Shown here: piece by piece, positions 1 to 6,898 of the stretch
Layout of the letters: each line of letters starts with the position of its first letter
How positions within the stretch are numbered: position 1 is the first letter of the stretch
From: Clostridiales bacterium
GTDB lineage: Bacteria > Bacillota > Clostridia > Oscillospirales > Oscillospiraceae
Length of the DNA stretch: 27,877 nucleotides
Direction: 5' to 3'
NCBI GenBank assembly: GCA_019418625.1
Contig: DYBL01000056.1
Coordinates: 1 to 27,877, forward strand
Made by a program: the position numbers and the translations under genes
The notes under the pieces: generated by a model
What the model saw: the letters and a program-made list of their open reading frames with translations, nothing else
The model's database searches: none
Told to the model about the DNA's origin: nothing

Positions 1-61
1 GTTAAGCTCGTTTCTGCCCACAATACTTGGCTGGCGACGGCCCGGGAAGATAGGTAGTGCC
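1..61 (+). rRNA. rrf: 5S rRNA, 3' end (partial)
   Basis: The first 61 bases read like the 3' half of a bacterial 5S rRNA. They open with the GTTAAGCTC segment and close with the GGGAAGATAGGTAGTGCC block that precedes the 3' strand of helix I. The 5' half lies outside the window, so the helix I pairing could not be checked. A terminator hairpin follows within 10 bases, which fits the end of an rRNA operon. The exact 3' end is uncertain by a few bases. Confidence 0.8.
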
Positions 62-66
62 AACAC

Positions 67-97
67 AAAGACAGCTCATCTTGAGCTGTCTTTTTTT
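67..97 (+). terminator. Rho-independent terminator after 5S rRNA
   Basis: A 12-bp perfect stem, AAAGACAGCTCA pairing with TGAGCTGTCTTT, has a 3-base loop and is followed by a run of T. It sits directly after the 5S rRNA end and before the VanW promoter, so it most likely ends the ribosomal operon. Confidence 0.85.
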
Positions 98-173
98 GTT
101 TCCCGCGTTGTTTTTCTGTGTTATGATGATAAAAAGTGGTACTGAACTAAAAAGAGCGGAAGGAGAGATCACT

Positions 174-1004
174 ATGGTCGATCCCAGAAATCGCCAGCTT
201 CAGCCGCCGATTTCTCGCAGTTGGCTCCGACTGCGGGCAGGAAAAGCTTATTACGCGGGAAAACGGTATTTGTTATGGTGCAGTCCCCGATATCATTGGG
301 CGAAAGTCAAGGAAAAAAGTTTGCTGCCAAGTCTCTATTTTTCTCACGAAACGCCTCTGTACCGGCATTTGCGGGGTGAGGATATGGTGCTGCAGGAAAA
401 CAAGGTGGTGAATCTACGCCTGGCCGCGGCGAAGCTCAACGGACTGCTCCTTCGTCCTGGGGAGACATTCAGCTACTGGAAGACCATCGGAAAGCCTACC
501 CGAAAAAAAGGGTACCAGGACGGCATGGTGCTGTTTTTGGGCAGGATCGGCACCGATGTGGGAGGCGGGTTATGTCAGCTCTCCAACCTGATTTTCTGGA
601 TGACCCTCCATACGCCGCTGACCGTGGTGGAGCGGTACCGCCATTCCCATGATGTATTCCCGGATGCCAACCGGACTCAGCCGTTCGGAAGCGGCGCTAC
701 CTGCGCCTATCCGCACCGGGATCTGATGATCCGCAATGATACGGATGCGGTGTTCCAGCTGTGTGTGCGGGTGGGTGAAACACATCTGCACGGGGAATGG
801 CGCAGCGTGTCTCCTCCACAGGTACGCTATACCATCGTGGAGCGGAATCCGCGTATGGACCAGGCTGCCTGGGGCGGCTATATACGCCACAACGAACTGT
901 ATCGCTGTACCTTTGACTTGAAAGGATCCTTTTTGCGGGAGGAATTTCTCTTTTCCAACGATGCGATCATGATGTACTCTCCGCTGCTGCCGGAACAGGA
1001 ATAG
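174..1004 (+). CDS. VanW family protein
   Basis: This 276-residue protein belongs to the VanW family, found next to some vancomycin-resistance operons and as a stand-alone gene in many Clostridia; its biochemical role is unknown. The diagnostic core is present: LRPGETFSYWKTIGKPT, then GVGGGLCQLSN-like DVGGGLCQLSN, then the HTPLTVVERYRHSHDVFPD stretch and QPFGSGATC. The reading frame stays open upstream to 57, but I chose ATG 174 because GGAAGGAGAG lies just ahead of it and the upstream codons overlap the 5S terminator and the promoter. An extended -10 (TGTTATGAT, 119-127) is the likely promoter, with a poor -35. Nothing links it to glycopeptide resistance here, since there are no vanA/vanB-type neighbours. 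Confidence 0.88.
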   Translation: MVDPRNRQLQPPISRSWLRLRAGKAYYAGKRYLLWCSPRYHWAKVKEKSLLPSLYFSHETPLYRHLRGEDMVLQENKVVNLRLAAAKLNGLLLRPGETFSYWKTIGKPTRKKGYQDGMVLFLGRIGTDVGGGLCQLSNLIFWMTLHTPLTVVERYRHSHDVFPDANRTQPFGSGATCAYPHRDLMIRNDTDAVFQLCVRVGETHLHGEWRSVSPPQVRYTIVERNPRMDQAAWGGYIRHNELYRCTFDLKGSFLREEFLFSNDAIMMYSPLLPEQE

Positions 1005-1009
1005 ACTCC

Positions 1010-1038
1010 TTGACATACCTCGACTGTCTATGTATACT
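1010..1038 (+). promoter_or_regulatory. Promoter of the PadR-linked operon
   Basis: TTGACA (1010-1015) and TATACT (1033-1038) are separated by exactly 17 bp, a near-consensus sigma-A promoter. It lies just downstream of the VanW stop codon and 40 bp before the first gene of the operon. The inverted repeat described at 1015-1059 fills the spacer and flanks the -10 box. Confidence 0.85.
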
Positions 1039-1059
1039 AAGCATAGATAGCCGAGGTAT
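1015..1059. promoter_or_regulatory. Inverted repeat, probable PadR operator
   Basis: ATACCTCGACTGTCTATG (1015-1032) and CATAGATAGCCGAGGTAT (1042-1059) match as an inverted repeat at 16 of 18 positions around a 9-base centre. One arm fills the -35/-10 spacer and the other covers the start-site region, so a bound dimer would block RNA polymerase. The operon ends in a PadR-family regulator, and TATCTA/TAGATA-type dyads are usual for PadR proteins paired with membrane partners. Assignment to this PadR is inference. Confidence 0.7.
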
Positions 1060-1077
1060 TTTGCGGGAGGTGAAGAT

Positions 1078-1947
1078 ATGAGTGCCTTTGGGGACTGGTG
1101 TGAGATTGTCACCCGGCAGGTACGCTTTTGGCCGGATCACGCCGAGATTGCCCGGGAGCTGGGGGACCACTATGAAGACCATCTCCGGGACCTGGAGCGG
1201 ATCGGATATGCCCCGCAGCTGGCACGGCAGCGGGCGCTGGAGGCCATGGGGGACCCGGAGGAGGTGGGCCGGGGCATGGATGCGGTCCATCAGCCGCTGC
1301 TGGGGTGGCTGTGGATGGTGAGCCGCTGGGGCGTGTGGCTGCTCTTGTTCATTGCATTCCTGGTGTTTGGAAGTGACCTATACTGGTTTTCCCAATTCAC
1401 CGATCCGGCGCCCCGGGACGGACAGTACGAGGCTGATGGATTTTTCCGCTTTGAGGTGGGCAGCTGGGAAAAAGAGCAAGCTGTTCTTGTTTTTTCCGGG
1501 ACGGGTGACACTGTGGTGGAGCGGGGCGGAGACACCTGGAGCGTTCCCTATGCGGCGGTATGGAAATGCGACTATCCCGGCGAGAACGGCGATTCGGGAT
1601 ATACCCTGTATTGGACCACCGTGGTGCTGGCCAGGGACGACAAGAACCCCTTTGATGCTGCTGACAGTGCCTTTAAAGAGGGCCTGGTCCTGACGGCATC
1701 CGACGGGACGTACTATGATGACCGCTATGAGCGCATCGGTACCGATGAAAACGGGAGGGGGATCTGGGGGCCCGCCGACGGGCGTCTCCATGTTGCGAAA
1801 ATGGCATCGGACCCATTCCGCACCCTCTATTACATCTCCTTCACCGGCCCGACCCAGGATGATCCGCCGGGGGAGTGGTGTGAAGTCTCCTATCCCTACG
1901 GCAAGCCCTGGAGCATCCGCATCGACTGGGAGGAGGCGGCGCCATGA
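1078..1947 (+). CDS. Membrane protein with HAAS-like N-terminal domain
   Basis: The 289-residue product starts with about 70 residues of a charged helical domain (RELGDHYEDHLRDL...GYAPQLARQRALEAMGDPEEVG), which resembles the HAAS/permease-prefix domain found beside PadR regulators in Firmicutes. One hydrophobic segment follows (about residues 78-100, WMVSRWGVWLLLFIAFLVF). The remaining ~190 residues are hydrophilic and probably extracytoplasmic, with no recognised fold. GGGAGGTG precedes ATG 1078 at good spacing. It is the first gene of the PadR operon and overlaps the next gene by ATGA (1944-1947). A sensor or signalling role with PadR is inferred from context; no function is shown. Confidence 0.75.
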   Translation: MSAFGDWCEIVTRQVRFWPDHAEIARELGDHYEDHLRDLERIGYAPQLARQRALEAMGDPEEVGRGMDAVHQPLLGWLWMVSRWGVWLLLFIAFLVFGSDLYWFSQFTDPAPRDGQYEADGFFRFEVGSWEKEQAVLVFSGTGDTVVERGGDTWSVPYAAVWKCDYPGENGDSGYTLYWTTVVLARDDKNPFDAADSAFKEGLVLTASDGTYYDDRYERIGTDENGRGIWGPADGRLHVAKMASDPFRTLYYISFTGPTQDDPPGEWCEVSYPYGKPWSIRIDWEEAAP

Positions 1948-2582
1948 AGATCTTCAGACTCACCCGCCGGCAAAAGCTTGTGCGCAATCTGTTGGTCATC
2001 GTGCTGCTGGTGTTCTGCGTGGAATGGTGTCTGGGCTTTCCCGCCTGGCGGACGGAGACACTGATCCGTCGGGCAGAGCAGGCGTACTTGCTGGAGCCTG
2101 TGACGGAGATCTGGATGGAAATGGGAACTGCGAGCAGGGATGAGAGCCACATGCTCTATGGAGAAAACAACGGCCAGCTGATCTATATGTCCTACGAGGA
2201 AGGAATTCTTGGAAAATATCTTGAGAACGTGAAGTTGTACCGGCCGGAGGTCCGGTATATCGTATACTACCAGACAGAACCGGACGGTCAATATGTCAGC
2301 CGTACCGCCTGGGTCATCGGCTTTTTGGAAGAGGCAGAGCGGATGGAGCTGGAGCTGACGCTGCAGGATGTGAACGGCGTACAGGCCACCTTGACCCTGG
2401 AGGGGACGAAAGTCGATGACCACTGCTTCTCCTTTGCCTCTACGCCAGAGGAAAACCGGGATATCGGGATCTTGTGGCGGGAGGAGATCCGGGGAGGAGG
2501 GGTACTGCGGATCTATGACTGCACCGATACTTTACTGGAAGAGCGCGCATACGATGTGCTGAGTCTCTTGGCTGACGAATAA
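1944..2582 (+). CDS. Membrane-anchored protein of unknown function (PadR operon)
   Basis: The 212-residue product has a short basic N-terminus (MKIFRLTRRQKLVRN), one hydrophobic anchor (about residues 15-31) and a soluble C-terminal domain rich in acidic residues and beta-type segments. I do not recognise the family. It overlaps the preceding gene by ATGA, which suggests translational coupling, and its stop codon overlaps the ribosome site of the downstream padR gene. It most likely works with the preceding membrane protein at the cell surface under PadR control. Confidence 0.7.
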   Translation: MKIFRLTRRQKLVRNLLVIVLLVFCVEWCLGFPAWRTETLIRRAEQAYLLEPVTEIWMEMGTASRDESHMLYGENNGQLIYMSYEEGILGKYLENVKLYRPEVRYIVYYQTEPDGQYVSRTAWVIGFLEEAERMELELTLQDVNGVQATLTLEGTKVDDHCFSFASTPEENRDIGILWREEIRGGGVLRIYDCTDTLLEERAYDVLSLLADE

Positions 2583-2593
2583 GGAGGTTTCCC

Positions 2594-2926
2594 ATGAAGA
2601 TCGACAAAAGCCTGATCAGCGGCAGTACGACGCTTTTGATCTTGTCCCTGCTGAGCCGGGAGGAGATGTACGGCTACCAGATGATCACGGAGCTGGCCCG
2701 GCGCTCCGACCATACCTTTGAGCTGAAGGAGGGCACGCTCTATCCCATCCTCCACGGTCTGGAGGCGGAGGGACTGGTGACGGTACGGGAAAAGACGGCG
2801 GAGACCGGACGGTCCCGCAAATATTACCAGATCACCCAAAAGGGACGCAGGGCGCTGGAGGAGAAAAAGGCGGAGTGGAGCCTGTTTGCGGAAAAGGTGA
2901 ATGCGGTACTCTGTGAAAGCGTATGA
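2594..2926 (+). CDS. PadR family transcriptional regulator
   Basis: This 110-residue protein is a typical short (subfamily-s1 length) PadR winged-helix regulator. It shows the LLILSLLSREEMYGYQM helix, the recognition region FELKEGTLYPILHGLE, and the wing VREKTAETGRSRKYYQITQKGRRAL, followed by a short C-terminal dimerisation helix. AAGGAGG (2581-2587) overlaps the stop of the preceding gene and sits 6 bases before ATG 2594. It closes the operon started at 1078, so it very likely represses its own operon through the dyad at 1015-1059. The inducer cannot be told from sequence. Confidence 0.9.
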   Translation: MKIDKSLISGSTTLLILSLLSREEMYGYQMITELARRSDHTFELKEGTLYPILHGLEAEGLVTVREKTAETGRSRKYYQITQKGRRALEEKKAEWSLFAEKVNAVLCESV

Positions 2927-2927
2927 T

Positions 2928-2971
2928 CGCAAGAAGGGCAGGACGGCGATGACGTCCTGTTCTTTTCTTGC
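2928..2971 (+). terminator. Hairpin between padR and sfsA
   Basis: CGCAAGAA and GGCAGGACG pair with CGTCCTGTTC and TTCTTGCG across a short GCGATGA loop, making a long imperfect stem with a T-rich 3' arm (TTCTTTTCTT). It lies immediately after the padR stop and before the sfsA promoter, so it probably terminates the PadR operon. The uridine tract is interrupted, hence moderate confidence. Confidence 0.5.
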
Positions 2972-2996
2972 GGGCAGTGGGCGGACGTGCTATAAT
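2968..2996 (+). promoter_or_regulatory. Promoter for sfsA-mntP
   Basis: TATAAT (2991-2996) is preceded by TG one base upstream (extended -10, TGCTATAAT). A weak -35, TTGCGG (2968-2973), stands 17 bp away. The predicted start lies about 25 bases before the sfsA ATG. Confidence 0.75.
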
Positions 2997-3027
2997 CAAC
3001 TGCATCTGCGGGAAAGGAGAGAAATCC

Positions 3028-3708
3028 ATGCAATACGGAACCATCATTCCAGGCCGTTTTTTGTCGCGCCCCAACCGCTTCATCGCCATGGTGGAGACGG
3101 AGCACGGCGTGGAGCGGGTCCATGTGAAGAATACGGGCCGCTGCCGGGAGCTGCTGGTGCCGGGAGCCACGGTGTATTTGGCCAAGGGCGAGAATCCCAA
3201 CCGGAAGACCGCCTGGGATCTGGTCACGGTGGACAAGGGCGGCGTGCTCATCAATATGGATGCCCAGGCGCCCAATGCGCTGTTTCATGAGTGGGCTGCA
3301 GCTGGCAGCTTTTTGCCGGACGTAATACGGATTCGCCCTGAGTACCGCTACGGCGAATCCCGGCTGGATTTCTGCCTGGAGACGCCAGGAGGGCTGCATC
3401 TGGTGGAAGTCAAGGGCGTGACGCTGGAAGAGGGCGGCGCAGCGCGTTTTCCGGATGCGCCTACGGAGCGGGGCATCAAGCATATCCAGGAGCTGGAGCG
3501 GGCAGTGAAAGCGGGCCTTGACGCTACGCTCTTTTTCGTGGTACAATTTTCAAACGCGCGCTCTGTGGCACCCAATGACGAGACCCACCCGGCGTTCGGC
3601 CAGGCCCTGCGGCAGGCTGCGTCTTCTGGAGTGCGGGTGTGCGCATGGGACTGCACCGTCACACCTTCGTGCGTGCAGATTTGCCGGAGCGTGCCGGTGA
3701 TACTTTAA
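3028..3708 (+). CDS. sfsA: SfsA family DNA-binding/nuclease-like protein
   Basis: This 226-residue protein matches SfsA, the 'sugar fermentation stimulation' family, whose C-terminal half has a PD-(D/E)XK nuclease-like fold. Visible signatures are RFLSRPNRFIA near the N-terminus, VHVKNTGRCRELL, the catalytic-type core RLDFCLETPGGLHLVEVKGVTL (D, E and K in order), FPDAPTERGIKH, and the C-terminal FVVQFSNARSVAPNDETHPAF. ATG 3028 is chosen because GGAAAGGAGAG precedes it; the frame is open upstream but lacks a ribosome site. It is followed 26 bases later by mntP and probably co-transcribed with it. Its cellular role is poorly defined. Confidence 0.93.
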   Translation: MQYGTIIPGRFLSRPNRFIAMVETEHGVERVHVKNTGRCRELLVPGATVYLAKGENPNRKTAWDLVTVDKGGVLINMDAQAPNALFHEWAAAGSFLPDVIRIRPEYRYGESRLDFCLETPGGLHLVEVKGVTLEEGGAARFPDAPTERGIKHIQELERAVKAGLDATLFFVVQFSNARSVAPNDETHPAFGQALRQAASSGVRVCAWDCTVTPSCVQICRSVPVIL

Positions 3709-3734
3709 AAACGTTTTGGGAGCGGGAAGTTGCA

Positions 3735-4310
3735 ATGAGCCTGTTGGAGTTATTTTTGATCGGGATCGGCCTTTCCATGGACGCCTTTGCAGTGGCCATC
3801 TGCCAGGGCTTATCCATGTCGAAGCTCAATCTGCGCCGCGGTGCGGTGATCGCACTGTTTTTCGGTGGATTTCAGGCGCTCATGCCCTTGGCGGGCTGGC
3901 TGCTGGCCTCCCGGTTCGCTGCATCGATTCAGGGGATCGATCATTGGGTGGCGTTTGTACTGCTGCTGATGATCGGCGGCAGCATGCTGCGGGAGGCACT
4001 GGGGGAGCAGGAAGAGACGGATGCTGCCTGCACCTCGGAGGAAAAGCTGGATCTGAGGCAGCTTTTGGCCATGGCTGTTGCTACCAGCATCGATGCGCTG
4101 GCGGTCGGTGTCACGTTTGCCTTTTTGGAGGTTGCCATTGTGCCGGCGGTTTCCCTGATCGGCTGTACGACCTTTTGTATCTCTCTGGCCGGCGTTGCCA
4201 TCGGAAACTTCTTCGGATCGCGTTATGAGAAGCGGGCCGAGGCCGTGGGCGGCATCATTTTGATCCTGCTGGGCGTGAAGATCCTGGCGGAGCATATGGG
4301 TTATCTTTAA
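3735..4310 (+). CDS. mntP: Manganese efflux pump MntP
   Basis: This 191-residue integral membrane protein exports Mn2+. It has six hydrophobic segments arranged as two related halves, each with the signature acidic motif: LSMDAFAVAICQGL near residue 14 and ATSIDALAVGVTFAF near residue 117. The length equals that of characterised MntP proteins. ATG 3735 begins the first membrane helix directly; the ribosome site is weak (GGGAGCGGGAAG), suggesting coupling to the upstream sfsA. No yybP-ykoY manganese riboswitch is visible in the short gap, so control is probably from the sfsA promoter. A perfect-stem terminator follows. Confidence 0.93.
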   Translation: MSLLELFLIGIGLSMDAFAVAICQGLSMSKLNLRRGAVIALFFGGFQALMPLAGWLLASRFAASIQGIDHWVAFVLLLMIGGSMLREALGEQEETDAACTSEEKLDLRQLLAMAVATSIDALAVGVTFAFLEVAIVPAVSLIGCTTFCISLAGVAIGNFFGSRYEKRAEAVGGIILILLGVKILAEHMGYL

Positions 4311-4315
4311 AACGT

Positions 4316-4345
4316 AAAGCGCCCCGGGAATTCCCGGGGCGCTTT
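4316..4345. terminator. Bidirectional terminator between mntP and the Cys-rich gene
   Basis: A 30-base perfect palindrome (arms AAAGCGCCCCGGGAA / TTCCCGGGGCGCTTT) is followed by TCTT on the + strand and preceded by A-rich DNA. It lies between two convergent genes and can serve both. Confidence 0.85.
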
Positions 4346-4356
4346 CTTATGAACGT

Positions 4357-4518
4357 TCAGCAGCAGGGGGAGGGATTGCAGCCGCCGTTGCCGCCGCAGC
4401 CACAGCCGCAGCCGCCGTTGTTGCCGCTCCAACCGCTGTTGCCGCAGCAGCACCAGATGATGATGAGCAGGATGATGATCCAGCAGCAGTTACCGCCACC
4501 AAAACCGTTATTGCACAT
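4357..4518 (-). CDS. Small Cys/Gly-rich membrane peptide
   Basis: A 53-residue ORF on the minus strand reads MCNNGFGGGNCCW, then a run of Ile/Leu (residues 14-21) that can span part of a membrane, then WCCCGNSGW and a Gly/Cys/Asn-rich tail ending PSPCC. It contains 12 cysteines. AGGAGG stands 8 bases upstream of ATG 4518, a strong start. Similar short 'high-cysteine' ORFs occur widely in Clostridia without known function; metal binding or envelope cross-linking are only guesses. The opposite-strand ORF here is Gln/Pro repeat nonsense and was rejected. It lies downstream of, and on the same strand as, the SLH gene. Confidence 0.7.
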   Translation of the reverse strand: MCNNGFGGGNCCWIIILLIIIWCCCGNSGWSGNNGGCGCGCGGNGGCNPSPCC

Positions 4519-4595
4519 ACAGGAAACCTCCTAAAAGACGTAGACCGGAATCGGCCTCAGTCCATAGTATGGCAACGGGGTCAAAGACGTGACAT

Positions 4596-5687
4596 TTATT
4601 TTCTCTGGCCGGGGACCATGTCAGCGGCGGTCTGAGACTGTGCGGCGGTAAAGACGCCCCGCTGCAGCAGAGTGTCCCGCAGAGTCCGGGTATCGCCGGA
4701 GAGCTGGGCATCCAGGGCGTAATAGGAGATGTAGACCAGATCAGCCCGCAGAAACGAAGTGGTTTGCAGCATAGATACTTCCCCGGGCGTCAGCAAAGAA
4801 CAGCTCAGAGCCCGCTCCAGCGCGTCAGAGATCACCTTGTTGTCCGCGGAGCTGTAACCCAGCGCACGCAGCATGAACTCCACATACTGATTGGCGGAGA
4901 TGGCCTGGCTGGGGCGGAAGGTCGTGGCGGTATAGCCGTTGGTATAGCCTTTTTCGTAGGCGTAGCCCACATATTTTTCCGACTGGGTGCCCGGCGCGAT
5001 ATCCGTGAAGGGCTGGCTGCCGCTCCAGGAGAGGGCCTGTTCCTCCTCGCCCAGCACACGGATGAACATGATCAGTGCCTGCAGCCGGGTGGGAGCCACT
5101 TCCAGGTCGTAGCCCTGGCCGTAACCGGTATAGCTGCCCTTGAACAGGTTGAGCGTTTTCAGGGCTCCGGCCATGGCGTTATAGTCCACGGCATCAGAAT
5201 AGCTGAAAGAGTAGTTTCCCTGGTAATCCACCACAGCGGTCTTGGAAGTCACCATGAACAGCGCGGAGGTGTCCTCGGCCACCAGATATCGGTGGTTGGG
5301 GATCAGGGAGGTACCGCTGGAAACGGCGGTGCCGGTGGTCACATCCACCACTGCACCGGCAGGGAAGGAGAGCTGGGCGCTGCCTGCCAGCAGCATCACA
5401 CTGGTACCCGTGGTGCCCAGAAGGACGTCCTGCGCTTTCAGCCGGCTCTCAGTCCAGAAAGCCGCCGTGCTGCCGGCAGAGGACTGGCCTGTCCCGCCCT
5501 GCAGGATCTGCGCATCAGACTGGTCCAACTTTTCCTCCACCTGTCGGTCTACTGTGTTGGTGAAAATACCTGTCAGATAAGAAAGGGAGATCAGGGGATC
5601 GCCTGCGTCACCGGCAGCGGCGGCGGAGGCAGCAAGGATGCACAGCAGAAGACCGACTGTGATCACAAATACCTTCTTTTGTTTCAT
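4596..5687 (-). CDS. Secreted S-layer-homology (SLH) domain protein
   Basis: The 363-residue product starts with a clear signal peptide (MKQKKVFVITVGLLLCILAASAAAAG). The middle (about residues 60-170) is a Ser/Gly/Thr-rich beta domain without a recognised name. Residues ~200-300 contain SLH-type repeats: TRLQALIMFIRVLGEE, PFTDI...YVGYAYEKGYTNGYTATTFRPSQAISANQYVEFMLRALGYSS. SLH domains usually tether proteins to pyruvylated or secondary wall polymers. The gene sits 32 bases downstream of rex on the same strand and may be read from the same transcript. ATG 5687 is chosen because it begins the signal peptide; AAGGA lies rather far upstream. Confidence 0.82.
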   Translation of the reverse strand: MKQKKVFVITVGLLLCILAASAAAAGDAGDPLISLSYLTGIFTNTVDRQVEEKLDQSDAQILQGGTGQSSAGSTAAFWTESRLKAQDVLLGTTGTSVMLLAGSAQLSFPAGAVVDVTTGTAVSSGTSLIPNHRYLVAEDTSALFMVTSKTAVVDYQGNYSFSYSDAVDYNAMAGALKTLNLFKGSYTGYGQGYDLEVAPTRLQALIMFIRVLGEEEQALSWSGSQPFTDIAPGTQSEKYVGYAYEKGYTNGYTATTFRPSQAISANQYVEFMLRALGYSSADNKVISDALERALSCSLLTPGEVSMLQTTSFLRADLVYISYYALDAQLSGDTRTLRDTLLQRGVFTAAQSQTAADMVPGQRK

Positions 5688-5719
5688 TGGCGGACGGCAT
5701 TCCTTTCTCCAAGCCGCGT

Positions 5720-6349
5720 TCAGCGGTTGGAAATCCGATAGCTGAGGGTCAAGAGGCTGTCAGCAAAGTGGATGTTTTCAAATTTTACATCCGCTGAGTT
5801 GCTCATCAGCTCCACATTTGTAAAATTCCAGAAGCCGCGCACGCCCAGCTCAATGAGTCGGTTGGCGGTATCCTGTGCCACGGACTGCGGGATGGTCAGC
5901 ACCACCACGTCCACTTTGTGCTCCCGAATGAAGCTGTCCAGATCGTTCATGGAATAGATGGGGACGCCGTTGACGGAGGTTCCGATCACGGAGGGGGAGA
6001 TGTCAAACGCGGCGTCTACGGTAAAGCCGGTGTGGGAGAAGGGAAAGTTCTGCAGCAGCGCGTGGCCGAGATTGCCAACGCCGATCATAACGAGATGGTG
6101 GTCATTGTCCACACCAAGAATATGTCCGATCTCTGCGCGAAGCTCCTCCACATTGTATCCATAGCCCTGCTGGCCGAATTCACCGAAGCAGCTGAAGTCC
6201 TGGCGGATCTGGGAGGCTGTGATGTTCATCTCCTGTCCCAGGGAGTGAGAAGAGATGCGGACCACGCCGCGGCTGCAAAGGTCGGTGAGCTGACGATAAT
6301 ATCTGGGAAGACGCCGGATCACGGCGTCAGAAATGTTTTCTTTTTTCAA
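5720..6349 (-). CDS. rex: Redox-sensing transcriptional repressor Rex
   Basis: Rex senses the NADH/NAD+ ratio and represses fermentation and respiratory genes when NADH is low. The 209-residue form begins KKENISDAVIRRLPRYYRQL, the conserved Rex N-terminus. A winged helix follows (ISSHSLGQEMNITASQIRQDFSCFGEFGQQGYGYNV), then the Rossmann nucleotide motif GVGNLGHALL and the C-terminal swapped helix. I place the start at TTG 6349: AGGAG (at about 6359-6363) is 9 bases upstream. A further in-frame TTG at 6358 is only one base from that AGGAG. No suitable ATG exists. A possible autoregulatory site lies at 6418-6436. Confidence 0.92.
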   Translation of the reverse strand: MKKENISDAVIRRLPRYYRQLTDLCSRGVVRISSHSLGQEMNITASQIRQDFSCFGEFGQQGYGYNVEELRAEIGHILGVDNDHHLVMIGVGNLGHALLQNFPFSHTGFTVDAAFDISPSVIGTSVNGVPIYSMNDLDSFIREHKVDVVVLTIPQSVAQDTANRLIELGVRGFWNFTNVELMSNSADVKFENIHFADSLLTLSYRISNR

Positions 6350-6417
6350 AGTGCTCAACTCCTGTTTGGCGTATCGTTAAAATATTCGCAAATGTAGTTT
6401 AACGCAAAATCCAGGAC

Positions 6418-6436
6418 TTGTCAAATTTTTTAACAA
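6418..6436. promoter_or_regulatory. rex: Candidate Rex operator
   Basis: TTGTCAA and TTAACAA half-sites flank a 5-base AT centre. The Clostridia Rex consensus is TTGTTAA-N4-TTAACAA, so this has one mismatch and one extra spacer base. Its position about 70 bp upstream of the rex start fits autoregulation, which is common for Rex. The local AT-richness makes chance occurrence possible. Confidence 0.4.
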
Positions 6437-6468
6437 TCTGAATTTCAAAAAAATTTTTGAAAAAGGGG

Positions 6469-6497
6469 TTTACAGTGGGGGAAAATCTTGCTATACT
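6469..6497 (+). promoter_or_regulatory. Promoter of the tRNA-Arg locus
   Basis: TTTACA (6469-6474) and TATACT (6492-6497) have a 17-bp spacer. It lies 39 bp upstream of the first half-tRNA copy, the usual distance for a tRNA promoter. It now faces two broken 5' halves before the intact tRNA, about 400 bp further on. Confidence 0.75.
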
Positions 6498-6535
6498 ACT
6501 TCAAGACGTGTGAGCGATCCATGTCTTATATAGAT

Positions 6536-6717
6536 GCGCCCGTAGCTCAGTTGGATAGAGTGACAGACTCCGACATTTCAGGTCGTTCCAGTTGAGATGC
6601 AGCGCAAAGCCCTGTGGTCACTGGGATCACGTCTGCGAAGCGGAAACAAGACGCCGCCGTTGACTACTATTTGACCACTGTTTCCCCCGCAACCGCAAAT
6701 CCCCTGCAAGTGAATAT
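6536..6717 (+). repeat. tRNA-Arg 5'-half scar plus element end, copy 1
   Basis: The unit begins with 39 bases that match the 5' half of the intact tRNA-Arg, from the acceptor strand to the anticodon loop (ending CTCCGAC), with one change (A for T at the base of the anticodon stem). The remaining 143 bases are unrelated to tRNA and include tandem TTGACTACTAT / TTGACCACTGT. This layout is what integration into the anticodon loop leaves on the promoter side: the old 5' half followed by element DNA. It cannot fold into a tRNA. Confidence 0.8.
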
Positions 6718-6898
6718 GCGCCCGTAGCTCAGTTGGATAGAGTGTCAGACTCCGACATTTCTGGCGGTTCCAGTTGAGATGCAGCGCAAAGTCTTGTGGT
6801 CACTGGGATTGCGGCTGGGAAGTGAAAAGAAATCGCCGCCGTTGACTACTATTTGACTACTGTTTCCACGCAACAGCAATTCCCCTGCAAGTGAATAT
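6718..6898 (+). repeat. tRNA-Arg 5'-half scar plus element end, copy 2
   Basis: This second unit has the same organisation as copy 1 and the same length within one base. The 39-base 5' half is identical to that of the intact tRNA. The tail differs from copy 1 at scattered positions (roughly 85% identity by eye), so the two are not a fresh tandem duplication. It again carries TTGACTACTAT directly followed by TTGACTACTGT (6842-6863), a plausible pair of arm-type integrase sites. Confidence 0.8.

Noticed and set aside
174..1004. VanW as evidence of vancomycin resistance
   Set aside because: VanW-family genes are common outside resistance clusters, and no ligase, VanX/VanY or two-component genes are adjacent.
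3708..3735. Manganese riboswitch before mntP
   Set aside because: The gap to sfsA is only 26 bases, too short for a yybP-ykoY element.
4349..4534. Plus-strand 61-codon Gln/Pro/Met-rich ORF
   Set aside because: It is the antisense of the Cys/Gly-rich gene, has no ribosome site and starts inside the mntP terminator region.
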